Shown one piece after another: positions 11,921 through 23,400 of a DNA stretch of 64,000 nucleotides. Source of the DNA: Acanthamoeba lenticulata (Eukaryota; Discosea; Longamoebia; Acanthamoebidae); assembly GCA_002179805.1 (NCBI GenBank), contig NAVB01000216.1, forward strand, positions 45,647 through 109,646, read 5' to 3'. A program made the translations under genes and the position numbers. Numbering within the stretch: the stretch's first letter is position 1; the number at the start of each line of letters is the position of its first letter. The notes below the pieces were generated by a model that searched no databases, was not told the origin of the DNA, and was given only the letters and a program-made list of their open reading frames with translations.

Positions 11921-14495
11921 ATGGGAGGGGCCATGACTAAGAAGGCCAAGGATCAGGTTCACTCCTGCTTGGATAAGATCTCACTGAGCCAGCACATTCT
12001 AATCCTTTGTTATCCTCTTCCTTTCCTCTTTAATCACTCTCTTGCCTCCTTTGCCACGCCAAGGTCGCCTTGTGCCGCCAAACTGGAGGTAAATATTTTG
12101 AAATTACTTTTCAATTTATAAAATAAAGATAGTTTTCTGCTCCCCATTAAGGTTTTATTGGTCTGAGCTTGTGGGCACAACAATAGGGACGGAGCTCAAC
12201 CTGAGCGACTGCGAGATCAGGAAGCTGGGGTCGTTCAAATCAATCGTGCGGCTCAAGCTGCTGGTGCGACTCAACTTGTCGCACAACTACCTGCAAGGCA
12301 TGCCCTCCACGGTCAAGAAGCTGGTCAACCTCGAGGAGCTCGACATCGCCTACAACGAGATCCACATCCTCCCGTGGGAGCTCTACCAGCTGACCAACCT
12401 GCGCGTCCTCGTCGCCGACGGCAACGGCATCGTCACTCTGCCCTCGCCCTCCATCTCTCGCCTCGGCAAGCTCGAGGTCTTTCCCTCCTCTTCATCCTCT
12501 TGCTCTTCTTTATCACTTCGTCATCGTCGTCTTCTGACCGTGTAGCGTGATGATGATCGTCCATGGCGGCCAGACGTTGAGCCTCGCGAGCAACCGGCTC
12601 GAGGCCCTTCCGGAGGACTTCACGTCCCTCCCGTCGCTGACATCGTTGTCGCTGGCCAAGAATCAGTTGAAGAACGTCTTCCCGGAGGTCTTCAAGCTGC
12701 GGCACCTCCGCCAGCTCAACCTTTCCATTAACCTCGGCCTCAACGTGCCTCGTGCGTGTGCCCTCGTCATCAACCCCGTCCCTCTACCTCTTCTATGAAG
12801 CTGACGTGACGACGATGATGATTGTGATGATAAGAGCGATTCGGGGAGCTGCCGTGCTTGGAGGTGCTCGACTTGAGCGAGTGCGACATCAAGTCGCTCG
12901 ATCCGGCCATCGGCAACGCTGTCTCGCTCACCACGCTTCGTCTCGGTAAAGCTCGCCGCATGCCACCTTCATGATGACATGAACACAACAAAACATGCTC
13001 ACGACACACGCAAACAGCGAAAAATGAGCTGACGGCGCTGCCGGACGAGTTGGCCAACCTGACGCGGCTCAAGGTCCTCGATCTGAGCTTTAACCGGCTG
13101 ACGGTGATCGACAACGTGACCTTCCACAACTTTGGAGTGCTCGAGGAGTTGCTCGCGTCCAACAACCAGCTCGACCACCTGCCCCGCGGCCTCGGGCGAT
13201 GCGCGAAGCTCCGCATCATCGACCTCTCGCACAACCAGCTCACCAGCATCGTTCGTCCTCCTGCGCCGCAGCACAGCTCACACGAGGCACGACACGACGC
13301 GCACTCACACTCACACACACGTGGTTCAAATGGTGCAGAATCGCGAGGTCGGGTGGCTCCACGCGACCATCCGTAAGCTGCTTCTGGGCAACAACAAGAT
13401 CAAGGCCGTGCCCGGTGAGTTGTACGTGCGCGAACCATGCCTATGCTTGCGCGGGCGGGAGTGATGACCTGAGCCGGCTCTGTCTCCTTGACTGGAAACC
13501 AGGTCCTTCCTCAACCCGGCGGTCGACCTTGATCTCGGGAACAACCCGCTCGGGGTTCCGTTCGTGCAGTGGTATGCGCAGGGCCTCGTCACTCTCATGG
13601 AGAACCTCGCGCCCTATCTTCGCGGTACGTGCCATAGCCTGTCTCGAGATCTGTGGCTGCGCGCAGGCGCGTATGTGAGTCTCACGCGTGGTTGTTTCTT
13701 GGTGCTGACCAGCCTATCCGGCCCACTGCGTGGCCGAGGGCGACGCGCTGTCGGGCACGGCGGCGGGCACGCCCACAACGTTTGGCATCCGGGCGGCGGA
13801 CTATCACGGCAATCCGCGCCTCAATGGTGGCGACCAGTTCGACGTCGTCTTCAAGGGTGTCGACAAGGACGGCAACCCGATCGAGCAAAAGGCCGTCGTC
13901 AAGGATAACCAAAACGGTGCGCCCACTCCTCGCCTGGCCGCATGCGCCCAGGGCGCAGTCCTGACCTCTCGTCGGCGTCGGTGGCGCAGGAACGTACACG
14001 GTGTTCTTCAACGCGATGATCGCCGGCCAGTTCGAGCTGCACATCACCGAGTCGGGCGAGCCGATCGCCAACATGCCGATGCCCTACACCATCACGCCGG
14101 GCCCGCTTGACCTCCACGAGAGCGTCGTGACGGGCGTCCCACCCAACAGCGTGCCCGTGGGAAACCCGATCCAGCTCTCCATTACGGCTCGTGATCGCTT
14201 CCGAAACGCGACGGCGCCGGCCCAGTCCTTCCTCGTCACGGTCTCCACGCCCTCGGGTCAGGTGGCCAAGCTCTCGTGCCAAGCGGCCTCGCCCAGCGTC
14301 TACCTGTACAGCCCTTCCTCCTCCTTCCCCGGCCTGGGCCTCAGCCTCAGCTTGGCCACGCGCGAGATGCTGACGTATGACTGCGGGCGTGTCAGATGCG
14401 CGTTCACCCCAGCATCACCGGGAGACCATCACGTGAGCATCCAGTACCAGGGGACGCACCTGGGCGAGTCACCCTACCTCGTCCACGTCGTCTAA
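11921..14495 (+). CDS. Leucine-rich-repeat protein with filamin-type repeats
   Basis: Start exon 11921-11956 (MGGAMTKKAKDQ), a 25-base exon at 12064-12088 and the exon from 12187 join in frame to give a typical LRR opening (VALCRQTGGTELNLSDCEI). About ten LRRs follow, for example LVRLNLSHNYLQGMP, LTSLSLAKNQLKNVFP, LKVLDLSFNRLTVID and LRIIDLSHNQLTSI. The LRR block ends near 13620. Two filamin/ABP280-like immunoglobulin repeats complete the protein (GIRAADYHGNPRLNGGDQF to PYTITPG, and ITARDRFRNAT to HVSIQYQGTHLGESPYLVHVV). Filamin repeats normally link actin networks or bind receptors; LRRs mediate protein contacts. No kinase, GTPase or actin-binding CH domain is present, so it is probably a cytoplasmic scaffold. 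Intron count is at least eight; some internal boundaries are approximate. Confidence 0.8.
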
Positions 14496-14733
14496 GCGCG
14501 ACTCGAGCTGCTTCTCGCGTTCGACTCTTCAAACGTTTCGATCGTGGCGCAGACGCAGAGAACAAGAGAAGAGAAGACGAGAGAACGACGGATACGCACA
14601 ATGTAGAGCGTCAAGGAGGAAAGGGAAGAGGCGTGCAGCGGAATGGAAACCGAACACGCCAACGCATATGTACAACAATACCAACAACACGCACTGCTTT
14701 GTAAGCCCCTCTCGGTCAAGCCGTCTCTCTGGC

Positions 14734-15551
14734 TTACTCTTCGTGGAGGCCCACATGGCCATAGCGACCACGCATGGCATAGGATGCAAGAAGGAGGTCG
14801 TCATCGTCAGCAGCGGTCCCCAGGTCGGCCAGCAGATCTCGCCCGGCGTCGTGAAGGTAGAACCCCGTGGGCGTAGCGGTTCGCAGAGGCGGGGTGAGCG
14901 GGCGTGGAGGAATTGCAGAGCGAGTATCGAGGCCTCTTGGGTCGATAGAAAGCCGTGCGGGAGGCGTCGGCCGGTTGCCAGCGACGAGCTCGGCTTCGTC
15001 CTTGAGGAACTCCTCATCCGTTCGCTCGATGCCCTCGTCGAAGAAGCGTACTGTATTCAGAGTCAGCAACCCACCACTCGGACGTTGGGGTGAGGGTTAC
15101 CTTTGTGCAGTGGCGGCGACGTAGAGCTCACAAAGTAGTTGGGCCGAGCCTTGGGGATGGGCGCCTTGAAAGCGGGAGAGGCCGAGCAAGTCGATGCGAC
15201 TGCTTCACCAACAATGACGTGCTCTCCTTGGCGTGATCTCTTCGCTTCTGGCTCGACCAGGGCCGATTCGTACTTCGTGGCGTCGTCGTTCCTGGAGGTG
15301 CGCTCCATTGTGGACCGCACGCGAGGACCAACGAGCATCATCATATCAAGAGACATAGGGGGTAACTCTTTACTCGCTTCTGGCATTCTGTTGAGGCTTG
15401 GGGCGGTTGCTGATGATCGAAACGTAGCGGGCCTCTTCCCTCCCATAGGCTTCTTTCTGGCTTCAAAGAAGGCTTTCTGCTGTTTCTCCACCTTTGTCAT
15501 GCGTTGTTCGTTGACCTGCTTTCTGGCGCCGCCCATCCAGTGGCGGTTCAT
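14734..15551 (-). CDS. REDIC1/C12orf40-like nuclear protein
   Basis: Two exons (15101-15551 and 14734-15050) join in phase 1 to give 255 residues. The N-terminus (NRHWMGGARKQVNEQR followed by a Lys/Gln/Phe-rich helix KQQKAFFEARKK) resembles, from memory, the opening WVGGSR...KQ...KEYFE of vertebrate C12orf40 (REDIC1), a meiotic crossover factor. A second short match, MSLDMMMLV, sits where REDIC1 has a SLDILNL segment. The remainder is basic, Pro/Ser-rich and likely disordered, with a DEGIERTDEEFLKDEAEL acidic patch after the splice. No catalytic domain is visible. The family call rests on short motifs and is tentative; the gene structure itself is well supported by frame and splice sites. Confidence 0.4.
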
Positions 15552-15824
15552 CTGTCGTGGTGCTCTACGTTCAGGGGACTCGTGTTGTTTTGTTTTCTTT
15601 GTTTTCTTGTTTCTATTTTGCACTTTTACCACCTTTTACACTTTCTCCTTCAGGGATGACAAGCCGCTCATGACTCCACGACAGCGCGGCCCCGATTCCT
15701 GCAACAGGGCGACCATCACCAGGAATTGTGCAATGGCAACTCCCTCTTGGTGTGTTGTTCCATAATGATGTTGTTTATTGAGTCAGGATAAAGGAGAGTT
15801 CAACTCGGCCGAGATGGTGTCAGG

Positions 15825-16811
15825 TTAGGCAATGAACTGGTCAACGTCGTCCGCCGCTGTCTTGGGCACCGACGGCGTGGCCCAGAAGGCCCACGTGCGG
15901 ATGAGATACGCCGCGTAGGGCTCGTTGTCGATGTCGGCCAGGTCGGCCGCCGTCTTGCGGCCCAGCACCGGCCGCTCGTCGTTCTCGCCCGTAAGGGCCT
16001 CGGTCATGGCGCCGGCCTCCATGAGGAGCATCACGACCTCGCAGTGGCCATTGAAGGCGGCCAGATGGAGCGGGGTGAAGCCGTCGTTCTTGACCGCGTT
16101 GATGTCGGCCCCGTGCTCGATGAGCAACTTGGCGAGGCCCGTGTGGCCGCGCTTGGCCGCATGGTGCAGCGCCGTCCAGCCCGTGCTGCTCGGAAGCGAC
16201 GGGTTGACGCCGTGCTTGAGGAGGAGCTCCACCGTGTTGAGCTGCGGCCGCTTCTTGTTGGTCACCACGATCAACATGCTCGGCTGGCGGCTGAGGCACT
16301 CGAGCATCTGGTCCTTCTTGCCCTGCGCCTCGAGGAAGGCCAGGAACCAGCGGGCAAAGAGCAGCGTCGTGCTGCCCACGTCGCCCTTGGTACCGAAGAA
16401 GACCAAGCGCAGGGGCGATTTGTCTTCGGTGCCGAACGGGTCGGCGCCGGCCTCGAGGAGCAGCCGCGCGGCCTTGTGCTGCCGCGTTTTGAGGGCGTAA
16501 TAGAGCGCCGACTGGCCCTCCGAGTCGACGATGTCAATGTCGCGGCGTATGACGGGGTCCGCGATGAGGTTCCTGACGGTGTCCACGCGCGCGGTGTTCT
16601 CGAAACGGCCCGGTTCGAGCTGCCACCGATGAATCACTTTGAAGAGCTCGTTGGGGCTGTTGCGAATCTGCTCCTCGACCTGACGTCGCTTGGCCTCACG
16701 GTCGGCGCCCCCCTGTCCGGCTCCGCCTCCTCCACCGCCACCTCCAGCAGCAGCGCCACCGAGGCCGCCTTGCTGGGCGAGTAGGGCAAGCAAACGTGCG
16801 TTGAGGTCCAT
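15825..16811 (-). CDS. Ankyrin-repeat protein
   Basis: Intronless reading frame of 328 residues from the ATG at 16811 (MDLNARLLALLAQQ); an in-frame ATG at 16868 would add 19 residues. A Gly/Ala-rich spacer follows the start, then ankyrin repeats: SEGQSALYYALKTRQHKAA, a degenerate TEDKSPLRLVFFG, STGWTALHHAAKRGHTGLA and NDGFTPLHLAAFNGHCEVV. The sequence between the second and third repeats (about 60 residues) is not ankyrin-like. There is no enzymatic domain. It is presumably a cytosolic binding protein with unknown partner. Absence of introns is unusual among its neighbours but shared with the next gene. Confidence 0.85.
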   Translation of the reverse strand: MDLNARLLALLAQQGGLGGAAAGGGGGGGGAGQGGADREAKRRQVEEQIRNSPNELFKVIHRWQLEPGRFENTARVDTVRNLIADPVIRRDIDIVDSEGQSALYYALKTRQHKAARLLLEAGADPFGTEDKSPLRLVFFGTKGDVGSTTLLFARWFLAFLEAQGKKDQMLECLSRQPSMLIVVTNKKRPQLNTVELLLKHGVNPSLPSSTGWTALHHAAKRGHTGLAKLLIEHGADINAVKNDGFTPLHLAAFNGHCEVVMLLMEAGAMTEALTGENDERPVLGRKTAADLADIDNEPYAAYLIRTWAFWATPSVPKTAADDVDQFIA

Positions 16812-17081
16812 GTGGTGTGTTTGGGCGTCAGCTTCTTCTTCTCTTTGGGCCAAGGAAAGCCACGACAACTTACTAAGGCCTTTATTAATTTGGGTCGAAA
16901 TGTGTTCGCTGATTGGTTAGAGAATTAAAGAAAAAAGAAAAAGCACAGAAAAGGCTGATCGACATCAAAGGCATGCGCGCCAAGGCAGCGGCCTTACAGC
17001 TCCGTGTTACAGTGCAATGCGCCCTCCAGTGGCAGTGCACTGGAAAGGACAGTGGAAAGAATGAGAAAAGGTTACATGTAT

Positions 17082-17885
17082 TTACATCCTGGTGGTCTCG
17101 ATTTCGATGGGACGCCCCTCAGACGGCGGCAAAACATCCACGCCAAGGATGATGTCGCGGATCTCAGACTGCGTGAGCGAGTCGACGCCGTTCTTCTTGC
17201 AGTAGTCGGAAAGTAAGAGATCTGTGAGAGACGCCTCAACCTGGGCCCACTGCTCATCGTTTAGCGAGGGCCAGATGTGGTGCGGCTGCGTCGTCACGGT
17301 CTCGTCGGGAGTGAGGATGGCGCGCGTCTTCTCGTGGTTGATGTGGAGCGAACGCAGGATGAGCTTGAATCGAGAGAAGGCCCTCTCCGGCGGGATCGTG
17401 CTGAGCCAGTCGTCGTAGATGTTGAAGAACACCAGCTGCGGCTCGGTGGCCTGTTGAACAAGATCACCAAACCGTTCGATGCGCATGCAGGCCTGGAGGG
17501 GCAGCTGCCACTCCAAGTTCTTGATGGTGATGTGGGGGAAGTCCTTCAAATGGACCTCGAGCGGATCAAGGAGAGCCTGGCGCGTGGTGATGACTTGCCT
17601 GGGCTGCTCTTCGAACGGCAGCGCGCGAATGAGTGCTGCCACCTCCTCGGCCGCCTTCTGCTTGGCCAGCTGGCCCAGACGCTGCTGGCCGACCCACACT
17701 GACGTGTGGATGACCTTGAGGAAGAGATGACCGGCACGCGGATTGAGCGTGAAGAGAGCACCATTAATGGGCTCAGTCGAAAGGTTACCGTCGGGAGTCT
17801 TGTGGATGGTAACGCGGTAGACGTTGATATCGTCGACGAACCAGACGTTGTGGTTTGAAAAGAGCTCGCCATATTTCTGCTCCAT
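17082..17885 (-). CDS. Stand-alone Prp8 RNase H-like (domain IV) protein
   Basis: An intronless frame of 267 residues starting [15 protein letters not shown]. Along its whole length it matches the RNase H-like domain of the spliceosomal core protein Prp8/PRPF8: [77 protein letters not shown]-like [11 protein letters not shown] and [12 protein letters not shown]. Full Prp8 is about 2,300 residues and continues into a Jab1/MPN domain; here a stop follows 16 residues after IRDIILG, and nothing Prp8-like precedes the start. The only ATG in the frame is exactly at the domain edge. The upstream frame to 18020 lacks an ATG and is not Prp8-like. The even conservation argues for a functional protein rather than decay. 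It could be a retrocopy of part of PRPF8. Confidence 0.85.
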   Translation of the reverse strand: MEQKYGELFSNHNVWFVDDINVYRVTIHKTPDGNLSTEPINGALFTLNPRAGHLFLKVIHTSVWVGQQRLGQLAKQKAAEEVAALIRALPFEEQPRQVITTRQALLDPLEVHLKDFPHITIKNLEWQLPLQACMRIERFGDLVQQATEPQLVFFNIYDDWLSTIPPERAFSRFKLILRSLHINHEKTRAILTPDETVTTQPHHIWPSLNDEQWAQVEASLTDLLLSDYCKKNGVDSLTQSEIRDIILGVDVLPPSEGRPIEIETTRM

Positions 17886-18126
17886 GGTTTCAGTGTCCGT
17901 TTTGTGGTTGTGGGTGATGCGGTGAAGGCGGTGCGAAGGGTCGAGTGTGGCGAGGTGAAGGCCAGGCAGCTTTATCTTTCTTGGCCCCGTTCCTAAACTG
18001 TTCCCCGCAGTGTCGGGCACTCGTAAATAAATTGTTTGGAGTAAGACTGGAAAAGTTGCAACTCACTATTATTTTTAACAAAGTTTCACAAAAGCTATCT
18101 CAATAAATAAATAAATAAATCTTCTC

Positions 18127-20397
18127 TTAGTCACCCTTGCGCAGGTGCCATCCGAGGTCGCGCCGCCGCTCGCGCAGCCAACGCGCGGTAATGATGACCA
18201 GCCCAACGAGGCTCCCGATGGCCAGGCACCCCAGAAAGGCCGGCTCACGGGTTAGCATGAGATGGAGAACGCCCAGGATGCCGCGCCCGCGCGAGTAGAC
18301 ATCGCCAACTCCCGTGCGCCCGCGGTGGAGTCCATGTCGATAGCGGTCGGGGCTGGCGTTGTGCGCGACGGCCATGGCGCCAAGCCACGCATACCACGCG
18401 CGCCACTCCTCGCTCACGACATCAGCGCGCTCTTGCGAGTCAGCGCCGCCTTCGCTACTTGACTGCGGCGGCACGCAGACCACGTCTTCGTCGGGCGTGG
18501 TCAGCTCGCCTGGTCCCACGCGCAGGGCATAGCCGCGCGGTACGTAGGCAAATGCATGGCCGGTCATGTCCAACGCGACCTTGAGGCCTTCGAGCTCGCG
18601 CCCGCAGCGGCCCTCGATAAGTTCCTCGTTGCTTGCCATGACCGCCCTGTGCGCAGAACAGGCGTCGGCGTGAGCCTTCCCCCAATGGGACCGAGAAGGG
18701 AAAGAGAGACGATACGTCGAAAGGGGCTTGGACACGAGGAGGAACGGCGCCTGCAGCATGCTCGGGACGAGCGGCGTCAACGACATCGCTCGGCCGGCGC
18801 CAAGGTCACTCCCGTCACGGTCGTTGGTGTAAAACCCGACGTAGGCCCCGCCCCGTACCTGCAAGCAGACATGAAGTGAGAAGGGCTTCGCTGCGCCTTG
18901 CCCCCGGCGGCGCGTGACCTGCAGGAGGCGCCCAAGGCGGAGGTGCTGCACGATCACCTGCTCGTCGAGCGGCATGGACGACGTGGCCAACGGCCGCAGC
19001 GCTGCGAATGAGGGCACAACATAGACGTCTGGCGTCTCCCCCAGAGCCTTGCCCCCGTCGGCGGCCTCGCGCGCGGCAAAGACAGTGAGAAAGCGCTCAA
19101 GGTCTTCACGCAGGCCGTCCGCTGTCAGGTAGTTGACGTCCAAGTGGAGGACGTGAGCCGAGTTCGCCGCACGAGTCGCCACGCGGCGCAGGAGGCCGCC
19201 GGGATAGGCGCGGGGGACATTGGCATCATCGTCATGACCATCATTCTGAATGACCGCGTGAAGCGTAGCCCATTGCCTCAGGGCCGGGTCATCCGCATGG
19301 GCCTGCGCGAGCCGCGTGAGGCTCGAGGCGGCGCCCACAAGAACTGCGGCGCTAATCGGTCCTGTAGTCGCCGCGCAGCACGTCAACAGATAGCGACGGC
19401 GACGGCGATGACGAGGCACAACAGCGTGCACCTTGCCACTGCGTAGCCAGGGCTCGCAGCTGCGGGAGTTGGTCCAGGTCGAGGTGGGTTACCAGCGTGA
19501 CGGAGGTGGCTGGTGCGTGATCAGCCATGCAGGCTGACTCGTGCACGCGGTAGCGGTCAGCGCTTCGCGGCCGCACGGTCGGGTTCAGTCTGCGGCATCC
19601 GACGCGCGCATTGGCAGGTGCATCTGCACAGTCACATCACATGGATGGAGTGGACGTCAGCCAACGGTTCCATCGATAACAGACCCTGGGGGCGTGCCCG
19701 ATGTAGGAAACAGGTCAGCCTGTTCAACCCAGAGCTGCACGTCCGAGTCGTCAACCGGTCGTGCCGCGGTGTAGGACGAGAGCAGGAACACGGTAATGGA
19801 CTCCACCTTGTCCCTCTCCTGCTGTTGCTCTTGCGACTGATGCTGGCGCCTACTCGCGGTCGAGAACGTGAAGCAGTGGTGCTGCCATTCTTCCTTCCAC
19901 CCAACGTAGCGCGAGATCGCCGCGCCCTCTTCGCCTTCGACTTGTTCGGCGGCCTCCTCGTGGCTGGTGCTCAGATCGTAGCGGTGACTCGGCCCACTTA
20001 TGTCAGCAGTGAAAGTGGCGATATCGCCGCTTGCATAGGTCACGTCGATGGCGACGGTGCCAAGGCCGCCAGTAGCGACGCGCGGAAGGTCCACGAGAGT
20101 CCATGCAGCAAAGGTGAAGTTATGCACCTGCGATGGCAGGTGGGCGGCGGGCACGAACTGAAAGGCCCCCGCGGGCCAGGAGCTGCTGATGCCGAGGGCA
20201 GCCCGTCCGGCGAGTCGAGGATTCGTCGATGGATGGAATCCATTCACGAACGGCTGCCACGCCCGCTGCGCTACAGAGGTGTTACGGACAGTCTTCCATG
20301 CAGCCTCGAACCCAGGGTCATGTAGAAGCCCTCCGGCGAAGACTGTTGACACCAGGCTGGCGGCAAGACAAGCGAGCAGCAAGAGGCCTGCTCTCAT
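18127..20397 (-). CDS. LARGE-like glycosyltransferase (GT49), membrane anchored
   Basis: The N-terminal exon begins with a signal peptide (MRAGLLLLACLAASLVSTVFA) and a beta-sandwich-like domain of about 220 residues (HDPGFEAAW, FVPAAHLPSQVHNFTFAAW). After a poorly defined junction near 19580-19660 comes a GT49 domain: VTLVTHLDLDQLPQLRALATQW, then across a clear phase-1 intron GPISAAVLVG, YPGGLLRRVATRAANSAHV, HLDVNYLTADGL and VVPSFAALRP. This follows the C-terminal domain of LARGE/B4GAT1 enzymes that add glucuronic acid in the Golgi. The usual DxD metal motif reads DVN. The C-terminus carries a transmembrane helix (FLGCLAIGSLVGLVIITA) and a basic tail, so the protein would be type I, opposite to most Golgi transferases. 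The exact sugar is unknown. Confidence 0.7.
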
Positions 20398-20476
20398 CTC
20401 GTTCTTTCGGAAATGTGACTTTCTTTTCTCTTTTATTTTGGCGCCAAAACGTTAATCAAGACGGCTGCGGCCAAGA

Positions 20477-23400
20477 ATGGCCTACAATCTGGCCTACTTG
20501 TCCGATTTTGTGCCCTTTGGCCGTTTGGTTGCTCTGCCGACAGCGGATGAGCGCGAGAACTACGTATTGACGCCGCGCGTCGTCGGGGAGCTCCATGGAG
20601 AGGAGATTCTGGAGCAAGAGGTCTACATGACGGGCTGCAAAGTGATATGGAGCTCGGGCGGGCGCCTCCTCAAAGCGCTCAATCTCCCCTCAACCGTACG
20701 GCAGGCCATTTGGTGCAAATTCGAGGCTACCGCAGAGCAATGCCTCTGCGTTCTCCATAGCGACGGCCTCACTATCTACACGCGTGACGGCTTTGTGTAT
20801 CCGGTCGTGCTGCCCTGCAAAGTGCGCGCCATATGGGCTCTTCCGACCGGGCTTCTCATCGAGCGCGACCAGAGCGGTGAGTACGCCGAGCAGTTGAGCG
20901 ATCCCCACGCGCCCTTCCTCTTCAGCCTCCACCACCCGCTCGAAGATGTCTTTCCCATCGCCATTCATCCCCAGTCACCCTCTTCTTCTTCTCCTTCCAC
21001 CGCCCTCCAGGTGCACCTGGCCCAGCACCAGGTCCTCTATTCCTCCACGGCCTTCCCACTCGTCGTGCTCTACGACGCTGGTCGCGGCCGCCACACCTTC
21101 TGGACCTTCGCGCCGCTGGCCGAGACCAGCCCGACGCAGACCGCTGCCGTCGTCCCGTCGAGTGCGGCTGCTGCCGCTGCTCAGGATGGCAAGGATCAGG
21201 ACGGCGATGGCGCGCCCGTGCTCCACCCGCGCATCGGCTTGGCCTGCTTCTACACCGTCGATGACGGTGAAGACGATCGGCAGCTGCCAGCGGCCGCCGT
21301 GTTTGAGTGCGCCCATCTCGAGCAGGACGACGAAGAGGAAACGGCCCAGGACGAGGCCACCCTCCGCTACCGGTGGCTGCGGGAACGGCCGCTCGTGTGT
21401 CTGCTGCGCCGCGATCTGCTTGGCCAGTCCACCACTGTGGACGCCTTTGCACTCGCCTTTGATGGCGCTGGCGCTGGTCTTCAGTCAAGCCATTCCTCAA
21501 CCGCGTGGCGAGCCTTCTCCCTCCCGGCCGCGGCTGCCGTGGGCGTGTGCCTCGGCTCATCGTTCCCCTTTGCCGCGACGCCCTTGGACGTCAGTCCTGC
21601 CGTTGGAATGTCGGCGACGCACCTGCTGGTCGTCCACCCCGAGGACCAGTCGCTCCGGCTCTACGCCGGGCCGCACCTGCTCGCCGTCTGCTCGCTCCGA
21701 GTGCCGCCGGCACCCGGTGACGACAAGGCGAGACTGTACGAAGATGACGACAGCCTCTTGTTCTCGCCTATGAAGTCTGGCCAAGGCGGCGCTGGCGGTG
21801 TGGCGGAGGTGGTCGACTTGCGAGACGCCGTGGGCGGCCGCGTCACAGCTGTGCTGGCCAACGGGCGCGTCGTGCGGGTCAGCGTTGCGCCGGCCTCCCA
21901 CGCCGACGCTGCGGCCGTGCTCGCGATCTCGTCCTCGTCAGCCCTCGTGCGGGACTGCCTCGACGCCCTGCGTTGCGTCCTGCCGCTGAGTCTCACCTAC
22001 GATCTCATGGCCCGCCTGTTCCAACGATCCTTGCCGGAAGCCACGGCCGCCGAGCCACACCACGAGCCTGAGTGGCACGCCTTTCAGCGCACGCTGGTGG
22101 CTCTCTTTGGCCAGGCAACGCAGAGTGGCTCTGCACTGGCCAAAGTCGAGGCCGAGGCCAGCAATGCTAAGCTGGCCGGGACAGCGGTGGCCCGACGCGC
22201 GGGGCAGGAGGACGATGAGCACTGGCAGTTCCTGATCAGCACCGATTATCATCGGCTTCACCGCGACAACGTCGTCTTCCACGCCTTTTCCGCTTTCCCC
22301 CAACCGCCGCTAGCACTACCAAAGGCCAAGGCAAAGGCCACAGGGGCGGGAGACGAGGCATGGCAGGACCGGGCTATGGTCCGCCGCGGATTCCGCGCGC
22401 TTCATCTGGTATATGAGAACTACAAGCTGAGCGCCCTGCACCACGCCGACCTGGCCCTCCTGGCCGGACTCAACTACGAGCTGGCCGCGTGCTGTCTCGG
22501 CTGGCCTGTGCACGCTGACCACTATCTGCGCGACTTCCCTCACCTCGAAGCCGAGTGCAACGATGATGTCAATGACAATGACGACGAGCCGCTGCTGGCC
22601 TCGATAAACTCATGGTTGCACGCTCGTCTCAGCGGCCGTGCATCCGTGACGCCGCCGTTCCCTACGTTGCCCCAGAGTCGTACGTCGACGTCATTGCCTT
22701 GACCTTTGTTCCCAAGGCTCGTTTCACTCACTACCCGCACGCCGCACCTCAGGCGTGTGCGATACTACGCGCAAGCTCTGCCGGCTTTACGATATCCTGC
22801 TTGGCGGCGACGGCCGCGCTTTTGAGCGCGCTCGTGATCCTCAACGAGCAATCGTGCAGTGTTGCAGCGGCGATAGCCATGGCCATGGCCGAACACCGGA
22901 CGAAGCGGTCGTGCGGGCGATGGTCGAGGAGGGCCTCGCGTTGCGCGACGTTGAGGTGCTGCCGTTTGGCGTGGCGCTGCCGCTGCGTGAAGCTATCGCC
23001 CACTGCCGGGCCCACCCGCCGAGCGACTGGCCGGTGGCTGCCTACGCGCTGGTCGGCCGCGACGACCTCGTCGCCCAGCTGGCCGCTGCCGACACGGCTG
23101 TCGACAGTCTTCGCCGGCACTACCTCCGCCGCAACCCGGCCGTCGGTGAGAAAAAGGTAGGCGCCGGCCACGGCACTGACAGTGGGCGCGGAGACGACGG
23201 CAAAGACGGCGACGCCGATGGCGGCGATGAGGAGGCTGCGGCGGTGCTGGCCAACGAGGTGGCGTGCCTACGGTTCGGAAGCGACCAGCGTCTGCGGGCT
23301 GTGCTGGCCATGCTGCGCGCGTCGCAGCCCGTCGTGGTGGCGCCTGCTGCGGCGACAGGCCAGGGCGAGCACGAGGCTCAGGCCGAGCTGCAGGCCCGCT

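Noticed and set aside
17886..18020. N-terminal extension of the Prp8-like protein
   Set aside because: The frame is open to 18020 but has no ATG and no similarity to Prp8; the ATG at 17885 coincides with the domain edge.
20922..21560. Arg/Gly/Pro-rich minus-strand frame within APC1
   Set aside because: It lies opposite a conserved APC1 exon, and its composition is that of GC-rich antisense DNA.
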